Source: Candidatus Altimarinota bacterium (lineage in GTDB: Bacteria > Patescibacteriota > Gracilibacteria > BD1-5 > UBA6164). Taken from it: a DNA stretch of 64,000 nucleotides. The position numbers were made by a program, and so were the translations under genes. The stretch's first letter is position 1; the number at the start of each line of letters is the position of its first letter. The notes under the pieces were generated by a model, which saw nothing but the letters and a program-made list of their open reading frames with translations, made no database searches and was not told the origin of the DNA. The stretch lies in the NCBI GenBank assembly GCA_028688895.1, contig JAQTXG010000001.1:1-64000 (forward strand), written 5' to 3'. Positions 54,880 to 64,000 of this stretch are shown here, piece by piece.

Positions 54880-56550
54880 CTACTTTATTCATATCTTTTT
54901 TGCTTCATTTACCAGATGAGTATATTTCACAAATGCTTCGGCATTTCAAGCATTCATCTCACTTTTCAATACAGTTACTAGCTTCTTATATATTTCACGA
55001 TTCAATCAACCAACTATTTTTTGCAATTCTTCTACAGAATGGTCAGAGTTTGCATGTTCATTATCGGATTCTATTTTGAGAGCTATTCATCTATACCTCT
55101 CTTTTTTACTGAGTTCTAAACCGTTTATATATGATACTCATTCTTCTAATACTTTTTTCAAATCAGCAGACAATCATTGCTTAAAAAGTATATGAGTGTT
55201 GAAAAATTCTATATTTTTTTCATCTAGTATACAGTATCATATCACCAAATCATCACTAGTCATCTTAACTACATCTATTTTGTTATCCTTTGTTGTATTT
55301 ACAGTAAATTTTACTCTGTTAAACATATCATAAACTATGTTTTGATTTATATCTAATAGTCTAGAAATTTCTTTTAAGTAAAAATCCTTTTCTACATTAT
55401 CACTATACGATTTTACTATATCTAGTAACTCAGCTAATAGTTTCTTTTTTTCATCTATACTAGTTACATCAAAATTTGACTTGTTAATATAATATCATAT
55501 AGGGGAAAGTGCTTTATCTATATATTCTTTGAAATCACCACCTGATTTTATGATATCATCAGGGTCTTTTCATTTTGGTAGATTGATTATTCTCACTTCA
55601 AATCAATTATTTTTCATCTTTTCTAGAGCAGCTTTTGTAGCTTTTTCTCCGGCAGAGTCTCAATCAAAACAAAGAAAAACTTTATGTGTAAGTCTTTTTA
55701 TAAGAGTCAAATGCTTATCAGTCAAAGCACTACCAGATACAGCCACAGTATTTGTAAATCATGCAGCTTGTAAACTAATAGTATCCATTTGTCATTCAGT
55801 AACTATTATGAAATCTTGTTTTGTAATAGCTGTTCTAGCATTGAAAAGTCAGTAAAGTATATTTGATTTATCATATAAATCAGAAGCAGGAGAGTTTAAA
55901 TATTTTGGTTCTCCAGCTCACAAAATCCTAGCAGTAAATGCTACAAAATCTCATCTAGCATTTTGTATAGGAAATATCAGCCTATTTATAAATTTATCCT
56001 TTCTAGTTTTTATATCCAAGAAAATATTTGACTGCACTATCATATCATCTTCATATCATTTTGATTTCAAGTAATTGTACAATTCTACTCCACTATCAGC
56101 ATATCAGAAATGAAAATCCTGCATCACTTTTTCATTTAATCCTCTATCAAACACATATTTTTTCACTTCAGGATATTTTTCCAAAGCTTTTTTATAGTAG
56201 TTTACAGCATCTTTATACAGACTATATATATTTTTCTTTGTTTCATGTTTTTCTTTATTGAAATTGGCATTTACTTGTATACCAGTATATCATCAAAGTA
56301 TCTCTATAGCATCTTTAAACTCACAATTTTCTATATCCATCACAAATTTTATAGGTCCACCTCATTTATGACAACCAAAACAATAAGCTATTTGTTTACT
56401 TGGAGACACCATAAAACTAGGAGTTTTCTCATTGTGCCCAGGAAAAGGACAGTTAGCTTTGTAATTAACTCCTGCTTTTTTGAGACTAGCGTATTTTCAT
56501 ACCAAATCTACTATGTCTATGGCTTGTTCTAGTTCTTCTGTAATGCTCAT
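54880..56550 (-). CDS. dnaG: DNA primase DnaG
   Basis: The 556-residue protein makes RNA primers for replication. The zinc-binding domain shows [18 protein letters not shown] followed by YCFGCHKGG near residues 33-63. The TOPRIM core has [16 protein letters not shown] and FDGDSAGEKA near residues 253-305, with the metal-binding acidic residues. The C-terminal part after about 400 is diverged, as usual for the DnaB-binding domain. The gene is divergent from tmk and upstream of rpoD on the same strand. Confidence 0.96.
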
Positions 56551-56727
56551 TATATTTTTCTAAATTATATTACATTTATTTTAAATTAATTGTCTGATTT
56601 GTAAAGAAAAAATATTTTTCTAGATGTACATATTGCAGTGGTACCTATATAAATAAACTAAAAATATTTTACAAAAAATTAAATCTTCGTAAACTAATTT
56701 TAATTGTTATTATTTATTCTAAATATT

Positions 56728-57381
56728 ATGTTTGTAGTTATAGACTGAATTGATGGTTCTGGAAAAGGTACTCAAGTGAAATTACTTGAACAGAGACTGA
56801 AAGATATGTGAAAAACAGTAAAAGTATTAGATTACCCTAGATACTGAGAAAAATCTGCATTTGCAGTAGAAAAATACCTAAATTGAGATTATGGTAAAGA
56901 TGTATCTGCAAAACAAGCTAGTATTTTTTATGCACTTGATAGATATGACGATAGTTTCAATATTAGAGCAGATTATGAAAACTATGATTTTATTATCAGT
57001 AATAGATATGTATCTGCTAGTATGATTCACCAAGCCGGAAAGATAAAAGACAAAAAAGAAAGACACGAGTTTTTAGAATGGTTGTCTGATTTGGAATACA
57101 ATATTTTCAAAATACCTAAACCAGACAAAACAATATTTTTAAATGTAAGCCCAGAAATGAGTCAAAAATTGGTACTCAAAAAAGCAGACAGAGAATACCT
57201 AAAAGATGGCAAAAAAATGGATTTACATGAGGAAGACAAAGAACACTTAATAAATGCTCATTCTTCAGCTATGGAAGTAGTAGAGATGTTTGCAGATTGG
57301 GTAAAAATAGACTGCGAGAGAAATGCAGAAATGAAAAGTATAGATGAAATAAATGATGAGATAATGAATGAATTAATATAA
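56728..57381 (+). CDS. tmk: Thymidylate kinase
   Basis: The 217-residue protein converts dTMP to dTDP. The P-loop GIDGSGKGTQ lies at residues 7-16, DYPRYGE carries the Arg of the base-binding loop, and SNRYVSASMIHQAGK matches the DR(Y/F)-like segment. The length is normal. It is encoded divergently from dnaG with a 177-bp spacer that shows no other feature. Confidence 0.93.
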
Positions 57382-57420
57382 TCCACCCTAACCCTCCTTT
57401 AATACTAAAGGAGGGAATTA
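57381..57420. repeat. Palindromic repeat after tmk
   Basis: AATCCACCCTAACCCTCCTTTAATACTAAAGGAGGG forms a CCTCCTTTA/TAAAGGAGG hairpin. A diverged relative lies at 9459 and another hairpin (CCTTCCTTTA/TAAAGGAAGG) at 57520-57568. Confidence 0.7.
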
Positions 57421-57432
57421 ATAATCCAAAAA

Positions 57433-57519
57433 TGATTTAATTTTATTAGATTTACAAATAAAGATATAGAAAATGATATAGAAGAAGTAATACTAAAAAT
57501 AAAAGAAAAACTAACTTAA
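57433..57519 (+). pseudogene. C-terminal remnant of a DUF559/Vsr-like endonuclease
   Basis: The frame GFNFIRFTNKDIENDIEEVI continues for nine more residues to a TAA. It matches the end of DUF559 proteins, in which an RF(x)N strand is followed by an acidic helix. No start codon or catalytic part is present, and palindromic repeats flank it on both sides, so it is a degraded fragment. Confidence 0.5.
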
Positions 57520-57570
57520 TAATCCCCCTTCCTTTAGAATTAAAGGAAGGGGGCAGGGGGATGGATTATA
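57520..57570. repeat. Palindromic repeat flanking the endonuclease remnant
   Basis: AATCCCCCTTCCTTTAGAATTAAAGGAAGGGGGCAGGGGGATGGATT has long GC-rich arms (CCCCCTTCCTTTA with TAAAGGAAGGGGG) and lies 5' of the YraN-like gene. Confidence 0.7.
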
Positions 57571-57620
57571 AAAATAAATTTCCTTATTAAAAAATAAAAA
57601 CTACCATTTAGAATTAAAAC

Positions 57621-57977
57621 ATGACCACAAAACAAACCGGAGACAAATGAGAAGTAATAGCTATAAAATATTTACAAAAAAATTGATACAATATTTTGGA
57701 TAGCAATTTTAAGTTTGGTAGATTTTGAGAATTGGACTTAATAGCAAAAAAAGATGACTTAACTATATTTTTTGAAGTAAAATACAGAAACAATGATAGT
57801 TATTGAATACCTGAAGAATCTATAATTCCAAATAAATTGAGAAAATGCAAAAAAACTATAGAATACTATGTAGTAAAAAACAGACTTGATTTTGAACAAA
57901 TCAGATTTGATGTAATTACTATTATGAAATGAGACACAAGTTACAAAGTGAAACATTATAAAAATGTACAAATTTAA
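57621..57977 (+). CDS. YraN/UPF0102 family nuclease-like protein
   Basis: The 118-residue protein has the UPF0102 pattern: GDKGEVIAIKYLQKNGYNILDSNFKFGRFGELDLIAKKDDLTIFFEVKYRN near residues 7-56. The E, D, E-x-K positions form the PD-(D/E)xK-type nuclease core. Family members are small and often lie beside housekeeping genes. Its exact role is unknown. It is 17 bp upstream of the nitroreductase gene. Confidence 0.88.
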
Positions 57978-57993
57978 TATCTAAAAATACAAA

Positions 57994-58626
57994 ATGACAA
58001 ATATAATTAATTCTTTAAATTGGAGATATGCAACTAAATCATTTGATACAAGCAAAAAAGTAAGTCAAGCAGACTTGGATGAGATAGTAGAAGCTTTTAG
58101 ATTAACACCATCTAGCTTTGGTTTAGAACCATGGAAACTGATTATTATAGAAAATGACGAACTTAAAAATAAATTGGTAGAATATTCATACAACCAAAAA
58201 CAAGTAGGAGAATGTTCACATTTACTAGTATTTACAGCAGTAAAAAATATAGATGACGATTATATAGATGCTCATTTAGATAACAATTCTAGTATTACAT
58301 GAGCAACTAGAGAACAACTAGTTTCATATGAAAATGTTATGAAATCATATTTTTCAGCTATGGATGAAAGTAGCAAAGAAAAATGGGCAAGAGAACAAGT
58401 ATACCTAGCACTATGAAACATTATGAATACATTGGCTCAAAAATGAATAGATAGTTGTGCTATAGGATGATTCAACCCAAAGAAATATGATGAAGTATTA
58501 TGATTATCTGAAAAATGATTAGAGTCAGTAGTAGTTTTACCTATATGATATAGAAGTGAAAATGATAAATATGCAAACAAGCCAAAAGTAAGATTTTCAA
58601 AAGAAACAGTAGTAGAAATAATTTAA
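57994..58626 (+). CDS. Nitroreductase family oxidoreductase
   Basis: The 210-residue protein is of the NfsB type, FMN-dependent and NAD(P)H-using. LNWRYATKSFDTSKKVS opens the protein, RLTPSSFGLEPWKLIIIEN follows, and the later ALGNIMNTLAQKGIDSCAIGGF and VVLPIGYRS match the family. The length fits. The stop codon overlaps the left terminal repeat of the MITE-like element that follows. Confidence 0.92.
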
Positions 58627-58788
58627 GGAAACACTGAAAAAGTCCTTCGTAAGAATAAAAATAGTAATTTTTTTGATAAAATTTGTGAAAATAATTTTAC
58701 TTTAGTTATTCTAAGGGAAAAATTTTTATATAAATTTTAACAAAAAATGACATTTTTTCTAGAAGTGAGTTTTAAGTGTTTCCTTAAA
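58622..58788. mobile_element. MITE-like element with terminal inverted repeats
   Basis: TTAAGGAAACACTGAAAA at the left and its inverse TTTTAAGTGTTTCCTTAA at the right bound about 167 bp of AT-rich, non-coding DNA. TTAA at both ends may be a target duplication or part of the repeats. No transposase is present, so it is a non-autonomous element. The rest of the spacer up to 58940 holds nothing that I recognise. Confidence 0.65.
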
Positions 58789-58940
58789 TAAATTAATTAT
58801 ACAGATTTTCATAGTGTTTGTAAATGTATAAAAAATTTATACAGTTGTAAGCTAGATATAGCTTAGAATTCTATATTTTAATAATTTTATATATTTTATA
58901 AAGATTAAAGCAAAAATGTAAAGTTAATTTTAAAAAATAA

Positions 58941-58968
58941 TTTTGATTTTGTAAAATATTATTATAAT
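58941..58968 (+). promoter_or_regulatory. Probable promoter of the small lipoprotein gene
   Basis: TTTTGA at 58941-58946 and TATAAT at 58963-58968 are 16 bp apart. Transcription would start about 50 nt before the ATG at 59027. Confidence 0.4.
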
Positions 58969-59026
58969 TAACAGCGTATTTAAACCAAATAATACAAAGG
59001 TATTTTATATTTTTATTTTAAATTTT

Positions 59027-59296
59027 ATGAAAAAATTATTAGTGGTTTTTGTTATGTTATTTTTAGCTTCTTGTGGAGCAAGTGAAGAAACTACACCAGT
59101 TGTAGAACAAGATATTAATGTTGAAGCTCCAGTTATGGATGAAACATTAGAAGAAACTAATGTAGAAACTCCAGCTATGGAAGATACTACAATTGAAGTT
59201 ACTACTGAAACTCCAGCTATGGAAGAAACTGTTGTTGATCCAGCTATGGAAGCTCCAGTTATGGATACTACTGTAAATGAAATAGCTCCTCAATAA
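59027..59296 (+). CDS. Small acidic repeat lipoprotein
   Basis: The 89-residue protein has a lipoprotein signal (MKKLLVVFVMLFLASC, Cys at 16). The rest is an extended acidic tail built from variations of ETPAMEE/TAPVMDET, with Thr, Glu, Pro, Val and Met. No fold is expected. It probably forms a flexible envelope tether or spacer. It ends at a strong terminator and stands alone, so it may be highly expressed. Confidence 0.85.
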   Translation: MKKLLVVFVMLFLASCGASEETTPVVEQDINVEAPVMDETLEETNVETPAMEDTTIEVTTETPAMEETVVDPAMEAPVMDTTVNEIAPQ

Positions 59297-59303
59297 TAAC
59301 AAT

Positions 59304-59333
59304 AAAAAAATGATTGCTCGCAATCATTTTTTT
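59304..59333 (+). terminator. Terminator after the small lipoprotein gene
   Basis: AAAAAATGATTGC and GCAATCATTTTTT form a perfect stem with a two-base loop that ends in T residues. Confidence 0.85.
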
Positions 59334-59415
59334 ATTTGTAAAAATTTTAGTTTTATTTAAGATTATATTTTAGTATAATTAAGTTGTATAAAAATAATTA
59401 AAACTAATTATCATA

Positions 59416-60750
59416 ATGAAAAATCTATTCCAAAATCTAAAGACATCAGACAAAATCTCTATATTATTTAGTATATTCAATTTTGTATCCCTAATAATTT
59501 TACTCATATGAATTAATATAGTGTATTTTTTTTCGTGGTATTCAGACCAAAAATCAGAAAGTATGTATGATATGAATGTAAATTACAATATGTACTTATC
59601 AAAAAAATCAGATAACAATCTAGAGGCATTTAAATCATACATTTTACAAAAAGATACATTGATTATCCCAAAAGATTGAGGTGATTTGATTTGTTCAAAC
59701 TGAGTGGAAGCAAAAGTCCACAATAATATTTCAGCTATAAAAGATAAATTATTCTACAATACATGAGACAAAATATTTGTAATCTACAGTGAATATTATG
59801 ATGATATATGAGAAGTAAAAGTATTTTTTGATACTACTCCATATGTCAAATCACAAATATTGATTATAAAAATCAGTCTGATTATAATACTATTATCCAT
59901 AATTATAAACTACCTAGTATGAAAATGGATATCTAAATGTTCACTTAGAAATCTAGAAAATATCATAAAACAAACCAAGGATTTAGATATCGAAAAAGAT
60001 TTTAAAAAAATAGAAATAAATTGAATCAAAGATGACGAGATAAATATATTGGCAGAAACACTGAATCAATCATTTGGTCATATACAAAAACAAACTTCAA
60101 ATCTTAAACAGTTTATCACAGATGTAAGTCATGAATTCAAAACTCCACTTATGGTGATAAATTCTCAGATAGATTTATACAACAAAAAACTAGAAAAATC
60201 AAAACTATCAGAAAATGATACTCAAATCCTACTAGAAAAAATCAAAGATAAAACCAGTAAACTAAACAAGATACTAGAAACATTTTTCTTGCTATCTAGA
60301 ATAGAAAACAATTTACAAGAATTTTCTAGAAAAAACCACAAACTGAATCACTGTATAAAAACAATAGTAGAAAATTATGTGCAATGAATAGACAAAAAAG
60401 TACAAATCAATTACAAATTAAATGCTGATTTATCATTAGATATTGAGACATCCACATTCCAGATTATAGTAGAAAATCTACTTTCAAATGCTATCAAGTT
60501 TTCATGAGATAAACCTATTATAGAGATATGAACAGACAAAAAAAGTTTTTGGATAGCAGATAACGGACCATGAATACCAAAAGAAAAACTAGAAAAAATC
60601 TGGGACAAATTTTACAGATCAGACTCAAACATAGAATGATTCTGAGTATGACTTTTCATAGTAAAAAGACTAGTAGAATTATACAACTGGAAAATAAAAA
60701 TAGAAAGTGAAAAAGGCAAGGGAACTAAGTTTATAGTTTATTTTAAATAA
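59416..60750 (+). CDS. Sensor histidine kinase
   Basis: The 444-residue protein has membrane helices at about residues 18-43 and 150-175 enclosing a short external sensor domain. A HAMP-like linker follows, then the H-box FITDVSHEFKTPL with H239 as phosphorylation site. The catalytic region has N-box NLLSNAIKFS, G1 IADNGPGIP and G2 GFGVGLFIVKRL. It should phosphorylate the OmpR-type regulator encoded 42 bp downstream. The signal is unknown. Confidence 0.94.
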
Positions 60751-60792
60751 AACTAAAAACACACAACAAACATTTACTTACAAAAAAATCAC

Positions 60793-61449
60793 ATGCCTAC
60801 AAAAATCCTCCTTATAGAAGACAACAAAGATATTAGAGACAACATCAAAGAATACCTAGAACTAGAGTGATTTTCCATTGAAACAGCATCAGACTGAGAA
60901 GAATGAATGGATAAAGCATTACTTAAAAAGTATGATTTAATCTTGCTTGATTTGATGTTACCCAAAATAGACGGTATAACTATAGCCAAAAAACTGACTA
61001 GGAAATCAGAGACACCTATCATAATGATTACAGCAAAAGATTCTATAAACGAAAAACTAGTATGATTCGAAAGCTGAGCAGTAGACTATATAGTAAAACC
61101 TTTTGATTTGAGAGAACTGGAAGCTCGCATCAAAGCAAATCTAAAAACAAACAACAACAATTTACTTATATCATACAATGATTTAGAAATAGATTTACAA
61201 AAAAGAGAATTCAAAAAATGATGAAAAATAGTAAAAATAACTATAAAAGAATTTTTGATTTTTGAGTTTTTATATAATAATAAAGACAAACTTTTAACCA
61301 GATCAGACATCATAGAACATGTTTGGTGATGAGATAGTTTGTTTGATGATGATGCCAAACTAGATGTCTATATTTCAACTCTCAGAAAGAAATTAGACAA
61401 AAATATTATAGAAACAGTGAAGGGTGTAGGATACAAGTTTGGAAATTAA
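60793..61449 (+). CDS. OmpR/PhoB-type response regulator
   Basis: The 218-residue protein has a receiver domain ([11 protein letters not shown]53 in [26 protein letters not shown]) and a winged-helix DNA-binding domain ([12 protein letters not shown], later [12 protein letters not shown] and KGVGYKFG). It pairs with the upstream kinase. A membrane thioredoxin gene lies 82 bp downstream, and envelope redox or repair genes follow, so regulation of these is a reasonable guess only. Confidence 0.95.
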
Positions 61450-61531
61450 AAAATATCTAAGAATAATTTAAGAAATATTTAAGGTATAGTTGTAAAATAA
61501 CTATACTTTTTATTTATTAATTATATTATTT

Positions 61532-62128
61532 ATGTGAAACGATAACAAATCTTGTGCAAATGGGGAATGTGAAAAAGGGAAATGTGCTAAAATGATGATG
61601 CCTATGATGATAATTGTTTTGGTATTAATAGTTGCTTGAGTATTAGTGTACTCTAATAGTTCTAAAGAAAATTCAGAAAATATGACTATAGTAAATGAAA
61701 CTGCTGAAATTTCAAACAACGAAACAATTGAGACTATGGATGACAAACAAGAATGGACAGAAGAAGAAAAGAAAGAAATGGAACAAAGTGAAACTACAGA
61801 TATGAACAAAGCAGAAATTATAACGAATACTATATCATCAGGATATAGAGAATATTCTCCAGAATTACTTTCTGCAAACACTACAAATGTACTATTTTTT
61901 GCAGCTACTTGGTGTCCATCTTGTCAATCAGCTGACAAAAATTTCTCAAGTGAAACTATTCCATCAAACATCAACTTACTTAAAGTAGATTATGATACAT
62001 ACACAGATTTAAAAGAAAAATACGGTATTACTATGCAACACACATTTGTAGAAGTAGATGCTAACTGAAATGAAATCAAAAAATGGTCAGGTTCATTCAA
62101 TGTAACAGATTTAGTAAAAGAAATATAG
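61532..62128 (+). CDS. Membrane-anchored thioredoxin-like protein
   Basis: The 198-residue protein has a Cys-rich cytoplasmic start (KSCANGECEKGKCAK), one membrane helix near residues 21-41, and an acidic linker. A thioredoxin domain has FFAATWCPSCQSADKNF, with the redox pair at C128 and C131. It is likely to reduce or oxidise thiols outside the membrane. Together with the CcdA-MsrA-thioredoxin fusion downstream it forms an envelope redox module. The second codon is TGA. Confidence 0.88.
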
Positions 62129-62173
62129 GAAAATTTTCATAAATACACTATATAATAGAAAATAATTATAACT

Positions 62174-62249
62174 TTCTCCCTTTTACACTGCGTCCAGTCT
62201 TTAGCTGGAAAGGGAGTACCCGTAGGGGGAGGGATTAGAACCAAAGTAC
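62174..62249. repeat. Composite palindromic repeat joining families A and B
   Basis: CTCCCTTTT, then the family B core GTCCAGTCTTTAGCTGGA, then AAAGGGAGTACCCGTAGGGGGAGGGATTAG and AACCAAAGTAC. It shows that the two families share modules, with a core placed in the loop of the other hairpin. The rest of the 62129-62381 spacer holds a TTCTCAATATT/AATATTGAGAG hairpin and no gene. Confidence 0.7.
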
Positions 62250-62381
62250 AAAATACTCATAAATATGTCTTATTTCTTAATTCTCAATATTTTAAATATT
62301 GAGAGGAATAAACAAAAACAAATAAATATATAAAATACCTTTAATTTTGTTTATTCCTCTTTATAATTAAACTATATAACC

Positions 62382-64000
62382 ATGATACTACTTATAATCT
62401 CATTTTTTGCTTGAGTACTTACTATCTTAGCACCATGTGTATTACCACTTTTACCGATAATACTAGCAGGTAGCCTAGAAGATAACAACAAAAAATGACC
62501 ATATATAATAATAGCCTCACTAGCTATTTCTATGATACTTTTTTCTATATTACTCAAAACAACCACTCTGTTTATAACTGTATCACCCCGTTTTTGGGCT
62601 ATGTTTTCAGGATGAATTATTATTTGATTATGAATAATTACACTATTTCCAGATTTATGGAGCAAAATATCTACAAAACTAGGTTTTGAAAACAAATCAT
62701 CTGAAGCACTACAAAAATCTACACAAACACAGTGATACAAAAAAAATATTCTTACTGGATTTGCACTTTGACCTGTATTTACAAGCTGTAGCCCTACTTA
62801 CGCTTTGATACTAGCCATTATTTTACCAGCTTGATTTGCTTTTGGACTCATAAACTTGATTATGTATGCTATATGACTATCTGTTATGCTTCTTCTAATA
62901 GCTATTTTTTGACAGAGAATTGTTTCAAAATTGAAAATAGTAGCAAATCCAAAATGATACTTCAAAAAGATCTTAGCTATTATATTTATCATCATCTGAC
63001 TAGCTATATTTACTGGAACAGATAAAAAAATAGAAACTTACTTGATTTCAAATGGATATTTCATAGACTTAAATGAGTTTGAAAATGGTTTGATTAAAAA
63101 TATTGATTTAGAAAAAAAAGATACAGATTTAAAAACTAACAACAAGATTATGGAAAATACAAATTTGAAAAATGCATATTTTGCCTGAGGATGTTTTTGG
63201 TGTATGGAGTGAATATTTGAAGCTCAACCATGAGTAAAAGAAGCCATTTCTTGATATGCAGGTTGAACAGAATCAGATGCCAATTACGACATAGTTTCCA
63301 CATGAAAAACTCAGCATAGAGAAGCAGTAAAAGTAGTCTATGACCCTAGTATTATATCATACGAAAAACTAGTAGAATTGTATTGGTCTCAAATAGATCC
63401 AACAGATCCAAACTGACAATTCGCAGATAAATGATATCAATACACAACTGCAATTATTTATGAAAACGAAGTGGAAAAACAATTGGCAGAAAAATCAAAA
63501 CAAGCACTAAGAGACTCAAAGAGGTTTGATAAAGATATAGCTACTCAAATTGTAGCATTTACTTCTTTTTATCCAGCAGAAGAATATCATCAAGATTACT
63601 ACAAAAAATCTGCATTTAGATACAATCTATACAAAAAATGATCTGGTAGAGAAGATTTTATAGAAAAATACAACAAAATTCCAGAAACAGATAATTTTCC
63701 TAGTTACTACAAAGCATATTCAGCCGAAAATCTAAAAAATGCTACTGGAAATATATTATTATTTTTTCATGCAGAATGGTGTAGTACATGTAAAGAGTTT
63801 GACAGACAGATAAAAGAGCTTTGAGATGTACAAAACATAACTATTTTGGTGGTAGATTATGACAATTCTACAGAACTAAAACAAAAATACTCAGTTCTAA
63901 GTCAATCTACTTTTGTACAAGTAGATAATGACTGAAATATGTACAAGAGATTTTTAGGTAAAACAGATATAAAAGATATATTTAACAATCTAGTGCCATA
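62382..64000 (+). CDS. CcdA-MsrA-thioredoxin fusion (cut by the window end)
   Basis: At least 539 residues join three parts. Residues 1-225 are a CcdA/DsbD-beta-type membrane domain with a Cys in [11 protein letters not shown] and in TSCSPTYA, which passes electrons across the membrane. Residues 265-420 are peptide methionine sulfoxide reductase A, with the catalytic Cys in GGCFWCMEGIFEAQPGVKE (C271), [11 protein letters not shown] and a later [10 protein letters not shown]. Residues 430-539 are a thioredoxin with AEWCSTC (C467, C470). Electrons could run from the membrane part through thioredoxin to MsrA, making a self-contained repair enzyme for oxidised envelope proteins. The frame is open at the window edge. 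Confidence 0.93.

Overview
The window uses UGA as a sense codon for glycine (translation table 25). Under the standard code nearly every gene is broken into short pieces, but reading TGA as Gly gives long, complete, recognisable proteins. The clearest proof is the F1 beta P-loop at 8508-8531, where GGAGVGKT is spelled with two in-frame TGA codons while TGG still encodes Trp. UGA-Gly, very AT-rich DNA and near-absence of Shine-Dalgarno sites point to the candidate phyla Absconditabacteria (SR1) or Gracilibacteria (BD1-5). I cannot choose between them from sequence alone.

Layout. 171-10048 is an F-type ATP synthase operon: a, c, b, a short delta-like protein, alpha, gamma, an unknown membrane protein, beta, epsilon. 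Its c subunit is extraordinary: one 897-residue polypeptide of twelve hairpins, each exactly 75 residues, with an ion-binding Glu in every hairpin. This looks like a complete c12 rotor ring made as one chain. 10099-12838 is a small His-Xaa-Ser (Hxs) RiPP cassette: HxsD-like proteins, radical SAM maturase HxsB and the HxS-repeat precursor HxsA.

12850-40198 is dominated by radical SAM/SPASM enzymes. Fifteen lie in the window, counting hxsB and one near 46 kb. They are mixed with a DegT-type aminotransferase, two asparagine-synthetase-like proteins, a NodU/CmcH-type carbamoyltransferase and a three-domain glycosyltransferase. Two are fusions: radical SAM plus adenylate-forming domain, and MurG-like glycosyltransferase plus radical SAM. 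No obvious precursor peptide accompanies most of them.

40199-45638 holds a promoter-(10-bp repeat)x10-terminator unit and then a complete diversity-generating retroelement: a pilin-like target protein with a C-terminal variable region, a small ORF, Avd, the template repeat and the reverse transcriptase. Eighteen VR/TR differences all fall on template adenines. A prepilin peptidase, a HEXXH-type putative peptide-modification enzyme and a large secreted protein follow (46724-51949).

52064-64000 is housekeeping and envelope biology: rpoD and dnaG (separated by an opposite-strand M14 peptidase), tmk, a YraN-like protein, a nitroreductase, a lipoprotein, a two-component pair, a membrane thioredoxin and a CcdA-MsrA-thioredoxin fusion cut by the window end. 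Throughout, a family of short palindromic repeats occurs between genes and, strikingly, in frame inside several genes.
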